A stretch of 64,000 bases of DNA, from positions 48,172,858 to 48,236,857 of the forward strand of contig OZ022503.1 of NCBI GenBank assembly GCA_963989385.1, read 5' to 3'. The stretch is from Ctena decussata (Eukaryota; Mollusca; Bivalvia; Lucinida; Lucinidae). The position numbers and the translations under genes were made by a program. The notes under the pieces were generated by a model that ran no database searches, was not told where the DNA came from, and saw nothing but the letters and a program-made list of their open reading frames with translations. Below, in pieces: positions 1 through 12,517 of the stretch (position 1 is its first letter; the number at the start of each line of letters is the position of its first letter).

Positions 1-1194
1 AAACCTTTTAGAGTTTCTTCAAAATGGCTGTCGATTGACAAGTTCGGAGACCGCGCTATGACGTTAGTTTTTGCACCTGTTAAACTGACAACAACTATGA
101 ACCTATCGTTTCATTACCCCGAATATACAATGTTACTGGACACAAATACTGAGCAAGAAAACGCAAACCAAAATGTGTGTGAGGGGAAGGCGTGAGGGCG
201 GGGGCTAGAATGGGAAACTGATAAGCATCTGAGTGACTACTGGAACGAATAAATAATTAATGCAAATCAAACTCAGGCACATATCTAGTAGTATATCACG
301 TTATGTAATCACGTGACCTAACAGTATAGCGACAGTTGCTTTCTTGGTAACCAAACTGCTTTCTTGGAAAGGAAAATGATGACCACGCGCTTCGTTGTAA
401 TGGTAAGTTGATTTATTTCTTGTCTAAATATTAAAAAAAATGGAAGTGATTTACATCGAGCAAGTGGTATCAATGGATAATCTGTTTTGTACTTTGACAA
501 TTAGTCATATCATACGGTTTTTAATCGACAATCGGAATAAATCTACATGGCCCATGTGCTCATGTTTGTCGTTATCTCAAATATTTGTGTTTTCTCTCGC
601 TTCATTTTGCTATTTTTGAATGATCACAGATGTATTATACATTATTTATACTTATATTTTGTAAAAATAATGTTCTTTATCACATGAAACGAACAGGAGG
701 CCGTTTAACATTTTTTGTTTAATGTACTGCTTTCTGTTGTCACACAGTGATGAACTGCTTTTTAGGTATTACATTCAGTCAACTGTACTGCTTTTAGTGA
801 AACGATGTATCACAGCGTAGGACTTTAGACTACTATATCGTTCTGAGAATTTTAAGAAAAGTCAAAGTAATTGCAGCTCGCCTCGACCTGAGCCTTTAAG
901 TATGATTAAAATTCCATGAACATGTGCACTAACATACGTATCAGTGCATGTCATGCTGTACTGTTACACTTATTAGGCCCAATTTCACGTCGCCGATAAA
1001 CCGAGAATTAAGGCCGTTGGATGCTTATTTTCATAGATAATCTTCGGAATGAATTTCACGTGGAAAAATTATTTTCCACTATGAATAAAATGACGGATTA
1101 TTTTGAGCTTCGGAAAACGAAAGATTAAGGACTGAAAACCCTTGATTCTATGCGGAAAATGGAGGACTATAATGATTTCATTATTCATAAATGA

Positions 1195-1310
1195 TAGCTA
1201 CCCTTTGAACGCACAACCAAGACACTGATCAGAGTGGGCGCACACAGGCTGATCAGAGTCTTCGCTTGATGCACATGCCACTTTGTTGGTTTTGTCATAT
1301 CACGGTCCAT
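1195..1310. repeat. P1 MITE half copy
   Basis: Only one decayed arm, with CTGATCAGAGT, CAGGCTGATC and the GCACATGCCACTTTG subfamily variant. The terminal bases are eroded. Confidence 0.6.
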
Positions 1311-1340
1311 TAATGTTTGAAAAAGCCCGAGAACTTATCT

Positions 1341-1583
1341 GGTGTACAAAGAGGGTCAAAAACACCGATACGGGTCGACCCGCATTTTTGAAATATGGGC
1401 CGACCCGTATTTTACGGGTCGATACGTAAATGCAACAAGACCCTTAAAATACTGGTTCGCCCATATTTTTATTGGTCGACCCGTATTATACGGGTCGACT
1501 CGTATATTTGAGGGTAGATCCGTAAATATACGGGTCGACCTGTATCTGAAATACGGGTGTGCTTTTGACCCTCTTGGTACACC
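1341..1583. mobile_element. GTCGAC-rich TIR MITE (GGTGTAC ends)
   Basis: A 243-bp element with ~27-bp inverted termini (GGTGTACAAAGAGGGTCAAA against TTTTGACCCTCTTGGTACACC). The interior has at least five copies of the palindrome ACGGGTCGACCCGT or close variants. Direct repeat ATCT at both borders. A 91-codon open frame across it (1342-1617) is a by-product of the repeat. Confidence 0.8.
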
Positions 1584-1984
1584 ATCTACTTTAACCCTTT
1601 TGGTACAGAATTCGTAGAGCAGTTTTGTTTCACACAGACAGAAGTGCGAAGGTTGGAGTGGCTCATAAGGTACCGGACGGAGGGCCTACAATATAACAGG
1701 GGAAATAATATCAAACCGATGGAACAATTGTTTGATACTAAGAGGCAATCGGCAATGGGTTGTTTCTAAAGTGTCACTTCCTATTTAGGTGCCTAGGCTT
1801 TACTTTTTTATTCCTCACGTGACAATGCCCTCGTCTGCCTGTATTCTGTCCGTCCGTTTGTCACACTTTACGGTATAGAATCAGCTCCTCCCATCTTTAT
1901 ACCCCCGACATACGATATAGTTTTCGTCATTCCGTCTGTTCGTCCGTTCGTCCGTCTGTCCTTCCGTGTGTCCGTCTGTTCGTC

Positions 1985-2890
1985 CGTCCGTTAACATTTG
2001 CGTTAAAGATTTGCGTTAAGTTTTTATTCTTTGCATATATTTCCAATATCCTTTGATGGAACCTTTTGGTATATGACTAGGTATACTTCTAGGGTCATGC
2101 AGAATAGTTGACGTCATCTGGATGCTGCTGCTGACCTAAGGTCAAGGTCACAGACATAAAATTTAGGGTTTAAGTTTTGCATTAAGTTTATATTCTTCTT
2201 TAATATTGCCAATATCCTTTGATGGAACCTTTTGATATTTGACTAGGGTTAGTTTAAGGTTCATACAGAGGAGTTAACATCATCTGGATGCTGCTGCTTA
2301 CCAAAGGTCAAGGTTTACAGACTTACACATGTGCGTTAAAGTTTTGCGTTAAGTTCTAATTCTTTGCTTATATTTCCAACATTGATGGAACCGATTGATA
2401 TTTGACTAGGGTTACTTTAAGGTTCATACAGAGTAGCTGACATCATCTGGCTGTTGCTGCTTACCAAAGGTCAAGGTCACAGACTTGTATATTTGCGTTA
2501 AAGTTTTGCGTTAAATTTATATTCTTTGCATATATTTCCAACATCCTTTGATGAAACCTTTTGATATATGACTAGGTTTACTTCTAAAAATAATTGACAT
2601 CATTTGGATGTTGCTACTGACCTAAGGTCAAGGTCACAGACCTGTGTTAAAATTTTGGGTTAAGTTTATATTCTTCTATATTTCCAGTATCCTTTGATGG
2701 AAACTTTTGATATTTGACTAGGTTTACTTTTAGGTTCATAGCTGCTTACTAAAGGTCAAGGTGGTTGTTTACTACAATGTGGTCATGCAGATTACTTGAC
2801 ATCAGCTGGATGCTGCTGCTGACCAAGGTCAAAGTTTTGTGTTGAGTTGGTACTCGTTGCTGATATTTGTAATGTACTTTGAGGGAACTA
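1985..2890 (+). repeat. Tandem array, ~165-bp unit, AGGTCA-bearing
   Basis: Six imperfect units marked by CCTTTGATGGAACCTTTTGA near 2049, 2212, 2385, 2545, 2690 and 2872. Each carries TTTGCGTTAAG, CATCTGGATGCTGCTG and AAGGTCAAGGTCACAGAC. A CCGT-rich simple repeat precedes it (1930-1990). Confidence 0.8.
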
Positions 2891-4019
2891 TTTGATAGGT
2901 GACTAAATTTAGTTCTAGGTTCATACCATGTATAAGATTGGTTTCATTAGGCGGTGATTTCATTATGTGGTGGTTCCATTAGGCGGTGGCACTGGTCGGG
3001 GGTATACGTGAGCCCCTGCTCACTTGCTCTAGTTTTCATGCCTTGCGTACTTGTAATGGGTATGTGGAGTTTTGATGGAGTCAATTTCTTTCCGGAATTG
3101 TGGCCTTTTAAACTTACAACAACAGACGCGCGACTTTCTATATTTTCTTGTAGAAAAATGAAATGGGAAGTATGCAACGACCGATTGATGCCTTTCGCGA
3201 GACACAGTAGCTGCAGACAACAAGTAAGAGATGCGTACTTTTAAATGGCGAGCGCAGTCGTCCCCTACTGAGCCTCCTCAAGCAATGCGTCCCGGAGGAG
3301 GCGAGACATAAAAGCACAAACGGGCGATGTCTTCATAATGATGCTAGTTACCCTGCGCTAGCAAAGAATAATATCTTCTGAGACAGCCCTAGTTCTGCTG
3401 CGACATCTTGCTGCGCTATCAAAAAATCGTGTCTTCTGAAGTTGCTTCAATGCTGTTGCGCATACCATATCCTTGGTGAGTCATTTTACATGATTTCGTA
3501 CATGAAAGAATAGTCAGCTTAGCAAAACCATGGTTTTGCTGAATCATGTAGATTTTGCACACGTGAAATCGATTTAAACCGTGGTTTTATAGGCAGTTTA
3601 GCGAAGCCGCCGCCGCAGTTTAAATCACCAAGAAATAATTCGTCGACGTGAAATTGGGCCTAGAGCAATACTTAGTACTGTAGTCTGTAAACATTCAGGT
3701 ACTTTGCAGTGTATTCCGTTTTATTTGAAGTACTTTTGGCCATCATGTAGTAGCCGTGACAGACCCTTTTAAACCAAAAACAGCAGTTCAGTTGGAATTG
3801 TTTCATGCTAAGAAAGCAGTTCAGCCGACGGAAAATGTCACTGTTTTTCATAGAATATTTCACTAGTCGAGTTAACAAGTTAAACTGTATTTATTTTGGA
3901 AAATGCACTTTCACAGTGGTCAATGCAAACGCATAGGCTTCGCGACAAACGCTGAAGCTTCTGAAATAGGATGCACAGGCTTCAAAGAAAAATTGCGGAT
4001 CAGTGACAGATAAAAAAGG

Positions 4020-4862
4020 TTTAATACATACTTTCTATTTGTTTTACAGTTGTTCACCGATCGTAAAATGTGACTAATACCTTAAAGTACGCCCTAACTA
4101 TTTGCCCTTACAATGGCAGTAAGTTCAAGTCTCCAGATTTCAAAGTAAAAAAAAAAATAGACCCAAATCTCAATTTTGACGTAAAAGGTGTTTTGCTCTA
4201 AATTGCCCATAGTTTCCCGATTTCTCTCTCAAACACGCGATTGAAGCTCATGAAGTACCCAGATAAGTGTAAGCCAAGATAATGAAGTCGATAGCCACTC
4301 ACCCATATAATGTAACATCCCTACAGAAAAAATAAATCCTGAATTTTCTTGACAATGCACCTAGCTTTAAAATTAAAACCAACGGTGAGGCTTCTCACAG
4401 AATTTCAAATTGAAAAAAAGCGTATTTGTTCAATATTTTGTATATATTTCATAATCATAAGATACGCACAGCGTTTTCAGTGATATTAGCTAAACAAAGT
4501 AAAATCAGAAATCACTTAGACGCAAGGAACGTGCTCGTCTTCATACAAGCCTGCTTTAATCTGAGCATAACGATGAGAAAACGTTTGCTAGACTCGATTA
4601 TTCACATCATTCAATTCAAATAATTAAGCTGGACAAAACTCGTTAAGTAATTCAACACCATTAGCCTTTTAAAAACCGTATCTAACCAAGGAGCAGTACA
4701 ACGAACATGTGCATTTTAGAAGCTATGTGCATTGTACTGCTCCTTGGTGAGACACGGTTTTTAAAAGGCCAACGGCTATCGGTGTCCAATTACTTTAAGG
4801 TGTGTGTCACATTTTACGATCGGTGAACATTTGTAAAACAAATAGAAAGTATGTCCCTTACA
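4020..4862. repeat. Nested inverted repeat
   Basis: Outer arms: the ACATACTTTCTATTTGTTTTAC to ACGATCGTAAAATGTGAC zone at 4025-4092 is inverted at 4796-4858. The inner palindrome at 4665-4771 has CCTTTTAAAAACCGTATCT and CCAAGGAGCAGTAC arms around GAACATGTGCATTTTAGAAGC. The ~560 bp between shows no coding. Confidence 0.75.
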
Positions 4863-5399
4863 TTTTTTACCTGTCACTAATCCGCCATTTCTCTTGTGCG
4901 TTTCCGTTGACCAGTGTGACTTTTTTCCCACATAAACAAACTTTTCTCGGTCTTTTTCGTCGTATTTCTAGGCAACAATTAATTATTTTCGTACTACAAT
5001 CCTGGTAAAAGTCTAAATCAGACTTGTTTAACCGCCATATCCATCCACTCAAAATCACATCCATCTATGCTGTAATAACCAACATATATGGTGTATTTAT
5101 TGACGCAAGAATTTTCATATTTCTGGCTGTATTAGAGAAGGCATTCTTCAAAATACTCACATGGTGCAAAACGCACTTTTCCTGAAATCATCCCAAGAAA
5201 GCAGTTTGGTTACCAAGAAAGCATTTGTCGCTGTACAGTTAGGTCACATGATTACATACGGTGATATAAATCACATATACAATAGGATATTGTTAATATT
5301 GTACGACGAACCTCAGGTTAATGAGTCAGTGTTCCAATGGCAAGCATCTGAGAAAGTAAAATAGGAACGTTTAGCGTGAAACTTGAGCTTTAGCGAGTG

Positions 5400-7399
5400 G
5401 TTTGTGGTTAAATATCTTTAAACCACCTTTGATCCTCAAAAAGGCGAATGGGTACACTTTAAGGGGAAGCAACTTTGTCATTTGCAGTTTCGCGGTCCGC
5501 CTCATTAAGGATCAACCCTTAAAGGAAATATTTTGCTCCTGTGGCAGCAAATTCTTTCCTTTGAATGTCGCTCAAAAAAGGGTTTCGTCCTCCAGGAAGG
5601 CAAACAGGAAATCATGAAAGCTGTTCCCTTTTGGAAATATTGCGGGAAAGCATGGATGTGTGTAACCATGCATGCGTCTTAGATTCACTACATAAGTTTG
5701 TGCATAAAGAAGCAAAATATTCAGTCAAGTTTTGTTTGCCTTTCTCGAACATGCTGGTAGAGATGTGTTGCTACAAAATCATGTTGTTGGTCATCTTTTC
5801 AAGGGAGACAACTTAAACTGACATATTCTCTACTGTGTAGAGCACATGACACATATATTCTCTACTATGTACATGTAGAGCACATGACATGTGTCGAATG
5901 TATAGTCGTTTGCTACCAAGTGCAAGCGGGGTTTTGCTGATTTTCTTGAAAATGATGAAACTTCTATTAAATGTTCTACTGTCCTAATGATTTGTATAAA
6001 AGTTACTGTACATAAAAGAATGCGAAAAATCCAAATTTTTGTATGTTTTTGTTAAATATTTTCCTTTAACAGAAATGCAGGAAGGGGGTTGTTTTACTGA
6101 AGGTGTCGTATGCTTTATAGAACAGCCAAAATATTGTTGATAGGCAACAGCGTATACTCGATGTTTACTTTAGACGTGGTCGTATATGAATGAAATAGTA
6201 GAATTGTATTCACCTGTCCGCACGTATAGCGCTGGTCAGGTGATACTATGTTGTAAATAAACATCAAACTATGATATAGTTTTGCGGGCAAAAAGTTAAT
6301 TTTTTAAAAAATGATAATAAATGGGTGAAACAAAAAAAGTAGACAAAAAGGATTCAGAATAAAATTTCAATTAATTATGCAAATTTTGTTCGAGGGATAG
6401 CATACATTGGTCATATGCTCTAAAACGTAGAATTAAACGGGGATTCCAACACCCGACATATACTCCCTCGTAATTAAGAAGTAAAAATGCTCTTTTTTTT
6501 CAGGTCCTTTTTGTATAGAAACTTTTTAACGCAAAGCCTCACATTTCTACAAAATTATGATTTTGTTATGTGTAGGCTGAAAATTAAGAATGAGCAATTT
6601 GAAATTCTTCTACTTCTCGTCAATGTGGAGAAAATATTGAGGATGCCGTTTGCATTTGGGAGCAAACGATCTATACATTTTAGGCCTTATGTCATTACCT
6701 GAGATTCGTTTGATAAAAATGAGGTTTACTAGACAATTACGACAGCAAATAAACTAGATAGTTAAATCCTTTTACATAGGGGTTGCTCTTAAGGTAAATG
6801 CACACACTTTCTTGGGTTCGTGCCATATTTACACAGGGAAACAACTTTGTGACTTCCTATTTGCTTCCCTGGATGAGGAAATTCTCTCAGAATGGGAGCT
6901 CCTCTTAGAAGAAAGAATTTGCTCATTGAAGGAGCAAATTCCTTCCTTTAAGAGATGCCCAGATCAAAACAAAGAAAGTGTTTCTTAAGGGAGTAAACTA
7001 CTTCCGTTAAGAGAAACCCCCGATGTAATGGAAGATAAAAATTACAAAATGATTTGATGAGTTAATGTAAGCTATAATATTATAATGTTTTGTTTGGATT
7101 TTTAACACGTTAATATAAAGCTATGTAGAGGTTAGCAAATGCTGAAAATATTTCCCGGGAGACGTAAATGCCAATACACGAAGTCTGCGATTGCACAAGT
7201 TTATAAGTTTTGCAAGCCCTGAGTTGTATGTCAGTTCTCACATATTTTAGATCAAAGCTGCATAAATCTACGTATTGAGACAGCCAGTTCTGAATATTAG
7301 TAAACAGTTCATACCCAGATCAGAGTATTGTTAAATATTCGGGTCAGCACTGTTTGCCATTCATCTTTTGAACGCATTACTGCATTGACAGAACAAACC
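5400..7399. other. Intergenic, no gene seen
   Basis: AT-rich sequence. A repeat marked GGGAAACAACTTTGTGACTTCC with GAGCAAATTC/GAATTTGCTC mirrored segments lies at 6829-7015, and a relative at 5450-5640; others are at 18050-18265, 24600-24720, 29490-29620 and 57180-57330. Confidence 0.5.
5820..5900 (+). repeat. Short direct repeat
   Basis: ATATTCTCTACT-TGTAGAGCACATGACA occurs twice about 40 bp apart. Confidence 0.6.
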
Positions 7400-7635
7400 G
7401 AGCCGCGACACGAGAAAACCAACAAAGTGGTTGTGCGCACAGCGCAGACTCAGATCAGCCTGGGCATTCGCCCAGTCCGATCAGACTCTTTGCTAAGCGC
7501 TTAAAGTATAGCTAAGAGTCTAAGCTAGCTCCATGCGGACAGCAAAGACTCTGATCAGACGGAACGGATGCCCTGGCTGATTTAAGTCTGCGCTGGGCGC
7601 ACAACCACTTTTTTGTTTTTCTCGTGTCGCGGCTC
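7400..7635. mobile_element. Palindromic MITE family P1, copy 1
   Basis: Starts GAGCCGCGACACGAGAAAAC and ends GTGTCGCGGCTC. The two ~95-bp arms are near-perfect inverted repeats around a ~45-bp centre. No clear target duplication is seen. Confidence 0.85.
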
Positions 7636-8148
7636 ATTACCGTTGCATTATAGGACAATTACGGAAAATTGGTTTGGCGTTCCAAGTTCTAGAATTTTCA
7701 CGATAATCAAAGTTAGACTAAATTTTCTAATGTCTCAATCTTTGCAACTGCAGCTTTAATGCAATAACAATATTGGACTCTTTATAACAGGATTGTCTGC
7801 TCTTTACAGTTACAACCTGGAACTAGACAAAAAAAAGAAAACAAAAAACGCTTGGGTATTTGAAAAAATAGATATTTGAAATAACTTGTCCTGACAGTCC
7901 GACACTGTTATATGCTTGTTGCCGTTTGCATTAATGATTCGAATAAATGAATAAATCAAGTTTTGAAAAAAGGAAAGCAAGAAAAAATGAAACGTGGTCT
8001 GGCAAACTTTTGGAGGAAAATAATATTATAGACAAAAAGCTTCAGATGTTTTTAACAGTATATGACAGAATTGTCTAGTAGTTTGGCTGTCAAAGTATAT
8101 TTTCTTAGGAAATATTTACTTCTGGGAAATAATTACAATCAACTCTCG

Positions 8149-8325
8149 ATTTCTCAAAGTCGAAGTTCATCTCAAACTACTGATTCCAGGAAATTTACTT
8201 TGAGATACCAGTAGTTTTATGAATTGAAATATAAAGCAAACTAAAAATGTATGCATTTCTTTTTTGATATAAGAGAGTACTTTGAGATATCAGTGTTTGA
8301 TATAATGAGAGTCAACATTATTTAC
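8149..8325. repeat. TTTGAGATATC interspersed repeat, copy 1
   Basis: Words ACTTTGAGATACCAGTAGTTT, GATATAAGAGAG and TTTGAGATATCAGTG in the same order as at 27.6 and 51.3 kb. Confidence 0.65.
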
Positions 8326-8479
8326 CTAAGAATTTCCAATATGTACTTGTTTTGAATCAAATATAACATAATAAGGAGTAATGAGCCATTACACAAGGAA
8401 GGGACGTGTTCTGCAGACTTGCTAGGTTCATTGATTGCTGGGGAAAAAAGGGAAGCCTGTGATTAGACGGTTCTGTGGC

Positions 8480-11400
8480 AAGCCAAATGCACACTAATGA
8501 GAAAAAAAAAAAACGCTAGACTTTTAGCTCACCTGAGCCAAAGACTCCGGGGGAGCTTATAGGATGGACAGGCTCCGTCGACCGTCGTCGTCCGTCAACA
8601 AATATAAACGATTTCTCCTCTAAAACCGCTGAGCCAATTTTAACCAAATTCATATGTATCCTCCAGGGGTCTTAGGAACGAAACATTCTTCACAGTTCTT
8701 GTCACATGGTACCAACATGGCCGCTACGCCCATATTTGGTAAAAAATTTTTAAAGTCTTCTTCTCCAGAACTGGTATGTATCATTGGGAGCATGAGTACT
8801 ACCAAGATTTTTCAAATTATGACCTTAAGTTGATATTGACCTTTTTACGTAAGGTCAAACTTGCTTTCTAGTGCTTCTACATGGGAAAATACTAGAAACA
8901 TGATATTTCTTGGAAATTTCGAAAATTTTTGCTTTAAAATTGGTAGGTACAATTATCTTAATGATAACATGACAATTCATGAGTACAAGAGGTCAAGGTT
9001 ATATAACCTTTGACACTTGGCTGTCATATGTAGACAATTAAAAACATAACCACCAAATTTGGTCAAATATGGGAAAATGCTATTGCATAAAATTTCATCG
9101 AAAATTTTGAAGATTCTGGCCTAAAAGTTGGTATATTCAAATATCTTAATGAGTACAATGAAGCTTTTTGAAAAGAAGTCAGGGTTATTTTCGACCTTTG
9201 ACACAGGACTGTCATATTTTTACAAGTTCAATCATCTTGAAAGCCACTTGACTAATTATAACCAAATTTCATATAGAGCGTTCAGGGGCTGAGGGGACCA
9301 AAATTTGTTCAAATGGTCCAGGTCAAATGACCAACATGGCAGCCATGCCTGTATTTAGTAAAAAGTTTAAAACATCTTCTTCTCCAGAACAAATTAACCA
9401 ATGGCTTTGAAATACTGTATGTACCATTGGGTACTTGAGTACTACCAGGATTGTTCAAATGAAGACCTTGGGTTGACCGTGACATCTTTTATGGCATGGT
9501 CAAATATGAAAAATGCTAGAATATAAGACTTCATTGAAATTTTTCAAGATTTTAGCCTACCAATTGGTGTAGAAAGTCATCGTAATAAGTGCATGAATAT
9601 GAGGATTTATGAGTACAAGAGGTCAAGGTCATTCTTTGAACGTTGACCCAGGACTCTCATATTTTGACAATTTTAAACAGTTCCTCAAATGCCACTGGGT
9701 CATTTGCTCAGATGAGCGATTCAGGGCCTCATGACCCTCTTGTTTAGAGAAAAATTGGTATTGCAATTTGATAAACCAAGTTTATCTCAGATTAACCAGA
9801 GTTTTATCTGATAAACCAGGTTCTTCTCTTGATGTCATTCGTTTCTCAGATAAACACGATTTTCTCTGACAGACCAGGTTTTTCTTCGCAAAACTTGGTA
9901 TCTCAAGAGAAAACCCCAGTGTTTGTTTTAGAATCCTGTTTTTTCTTGATAAAACATGTTTTTCATTTGACAAACCGTATGGTGCTTCAAAACCTAGCAT
10001 ATCTCGAGTAAAAAAGGTTAAAACTTTGTCTTTGTAGTAACAGGCTTTTAAAACAAAAAAAAAAAAACTTGTTTATCTTAGGAACCTACGATATCAAAAG
10101 GAAACCTGTTTTATCAAAGAAAAACCTGATTTATCTGATAAAAACAAATTTCAAAGAGAAACTCCTACTAGTTTAACGAAAAGCTTGTGTTATCACAAGT
10201 TATTTTTTTACGAACCAGGATAGACGATGCTCTTGGCTAATTTATCCGTAGGTGGCTAGCCGAATGCACACTTGATATTTTGGCTAACATTTCACTGAAT
10301 GCAAATTATCAAAAACCTACGCAAAAAAATGTGCCGCTTTGCGCAGGAAATAAACAGAAAATCCTTTGTGCAGTACAGTTCCAGAATTTTATCTGTCTTA
10401 CTTAGTCCAATGCGCAAATCTTGTATGCATGTATATAATATTTATGCCGAAACAGAGATTACTAATTCATGCTTAATCATGCTTTTTTATGACCCCAAGC
10501 AATGCCAAAACTTATTCAGGTGACATCTGCGATTATTGGAAGTGTGCACGCGTCCCGTTTATCTAAGAAAGCCAATACACAGGTAATAAAATATACTAAG
10601 CAAACATAAAAACTTGACAGTCGCTATTTTTCATCCTACGGTAGTCGGGAAAAGGTGAAACATGAAAATTATTTTAATTTAAGAACAAGTAATCATTTTG
10701 TGATATCATTGTCACACAAAATTCAAGATTCCTCAGATACAGCAATCTTGAGGCTATTTTAAAAGTCTAGAGGGTACTTTTCTGTTTTCTATGCTCAAAA
10801 CCGAACAATTACAGAATTTAAAATTGTTAGAGTCTGCTTAAATGATAAAAATTCTGCTGGCAATGCTATTCCATTATTAAATCCAATATGTATGGTCTCA
10901 TTACCTAAGATTATGCCGATGCACGGTCGACAAGGAGGCAGTGAGGACCAGACGAAAACCCTCAGTCCACACCATTATGAAGTCAGAAATTCAGTTTCAA
11001 TGGAATTTCCATTACACAATTAAGTCTTTATGGCAGTTTAAGAATTGGCTTTCAAATAAATTTAGTAATAAAGGCATTGAGTTTGCAAGACAATCGAACA
11101 AATCTCAAAGACAATAATAAAAAAGACGCACTGGTATAGAAACTACGACATCTAAAAAATCTCTATATGTTTGATTCAAAGGGAGATAATCTGAAAGTTC
11201 TGAATCTTTAAACGGTATTTACAGGTTGTGATTACAATTAACATAAACGTTTAAAGTGTTTTCAATGCGTACTGGATTTGCAGTTTATTGCGTACAAGGA
11301 AACTTTCTTCTGCGCATGCGCAAATTAATGTTCTGGTCTGAATTATTAAAATAGGAATACGTTAGATAACTCTTGATAGGACAAAAAATAAACCAACAAT

Positions 11401-12517
11401 TTTTCACGATTTAAGTAATCAGACGTCTGTCCAATGCAAAAACATCCATATATATACATTACATACTTGCTAGGTTGGCCGGAATTAAGAAACAAAAACC
11501 GTCAAGTTTTTATTTTTGTTCAGTATAGAAGTGGGAGCTAGTCGATAGCCTTATGGTATCTTGTCCAATCAGATGTCGTAAAACATGGTTTTGCAAAATT
11601 CGCGTTATCCAATCAAATTGCTAGAAACTAGAATCACGGGGAATATGCAGAGAAAACCCTGTTTTTTTCTAATTAGCCAATGAAACTGAGACGAACCTGT
11701 GATAACAAGGCATTTGACTAGGGAGATAAACCAGGTTTTTACTCCAGATAGTCTAGGTTTTGCTATCCAAATATGTGATTAGAAAACTTTTTTTTTCTCA
11801 ATAGCCAATCAAATTGAGAGAATTTTGTGATCACAAGTCGCGTGACTAGACAGATAAACCAGGTTTTTCTCGAAATATACTAAGTTTTTGCTAACCAAAG
11901 CAAACTTATTTGAAAACCTGTTTTACCACAGAATTAGTGTTCTTTGAACTTGCTTCTGTTTACCTGTATATTCAGTTGGTTTTGAAAACAAGGTATATCA
12001 GAGAAAATCTGGTTTATCAAATCGCAAAACTATATTTTTCTCTGCGAAACCTAGTTGTTTGAATCTCTAGTGAAACACCTGGTTTATCCAAATAAAAACA
12101 TGTATTTTCACGGAAAACCTGTGATATTATTAGAAATACCTCGATTATCTCTGCCAAACAAGGGTTTTCTTAAGAAAAAGCCAAGTTTTAGAGAAAAGTT
12201 AGGATATCTGAAAAAAAAAACTGATGAAAGAATCACCTAGTTTAACAAAAGTAAAACCATTTTTTCTGTGTTAAACCTAGGTTTTCGTATAAAAAGCTGG
12301 TTTATCTCTTGTTATCCCAAGTTTCAGAGAAAAACCTAGTTTATCTGAGCACAAGTTGGTGTATCAGAGAAAAGCTTAGTTAAACAAGAGAAAATCTGGT
12401 TTATCAGAGAAACGTCTGGTTTATCAGAGAAACGTCTGGTTTACCAGAGAAAAACCTGCTATCAGATAGCAAAACAAGGCTTTTCTCTGATTTTTTTTAT
12501 TAGTGTGCATTTGGCTT
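8480..12517. mobile_element. 4.0-kb TIR element filled with short degenerate repeats
   Basis: Perfect 19-bp inverted ends AAGCCAAATGCACACTAAT (8480-8498) and its inverse (12499-12517). Inside, at 9750-10200 and 11640-12490, a ~20-24-bp motif recurs dozens of times (AACCTGGTTTATCAGAGAAA and its inverse AAACCAGGTTTTTCTC). A partial internal terminus (GAATGCACACTTGATATTTTGGC) lies at 10263. No transposase is visible. A tandem-repeat element (8521-9744) is nested near the left end. The open frames at 9782-10011 and 12055-12240 are by-products of the repeats. Confidence 0.7.
8521..9744 (+). mobile_element. Tandem-repeat interspersed element, copy 1 (Helentron/HINE-like?)
   Basis: Begins TTTTAGCTCACCTGAGCC with CCGGGGGAGCTTATAGGATGG, then CGTCGTCCGTC. 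It continues with ~450-bp degenerate units containing AAGGTCAAGGTCA, CCAACATGGC and CTTCTCCAGAAC, and ends GATGAGCGATTCAGGGCCTC plus CCTCTTGTTT. The sub-terminal GCTCACCTGAG is inverted near the other end, and the 3' end has a GGGCC/GGCCC-type hairpin. These resemble non-autonomous Helentrons, but the classification is inferred. Confidence 0.7.

Larger units (their letters stand above)
974..3662. mobile_element. 2.7-kb region bounded by perfect 19-bp inverted repeats
   Basis: TAGGCCCAATTTCACGTCG at 974-992 is the exact inverse of 3644-3662. It encloses the GTCGAC MITE, a tandem array and a CACAGTAGCTGCAGAC-bearing stretch. No transposase frame is visible, so it is either a large non-autonomous element or two outward ends of separate MITEs. 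The same terminus bounds the MITEs at 35.9 and 42.7 kb. Confidence 0.5.
288..5275. repeat. Far-apart inverted repeat enclosing 4.9 kb
   Basis: A ~85-bp stretch at 288-372 (TGTAATCACGTGACCTAACA ... GCTTTCTTGGTAACC) is inverted at 5190-5275 (GGTTACCAAGAAAGC ... CATGATTACA). It contains the 2.7-kb TIR region and the nested repeat at 4.0-4.9 kb. CTGCTTTCT-type words recur near 727, 790 and 3810. No transposase is seen. Confidence 0.6.

Noticed and set aside
1342..1617. 91-codon frame
   Set aside because: Lies almost wholly in the GTCGAC-rich MITE and has repeated residues from the repeated DNA motif.
1985..2890. CRISPR-like array
   Set aside because: The unit is ~165 bp and degenerate throughout, without short constant repeats and unique spacers, and the context is an animal genome.
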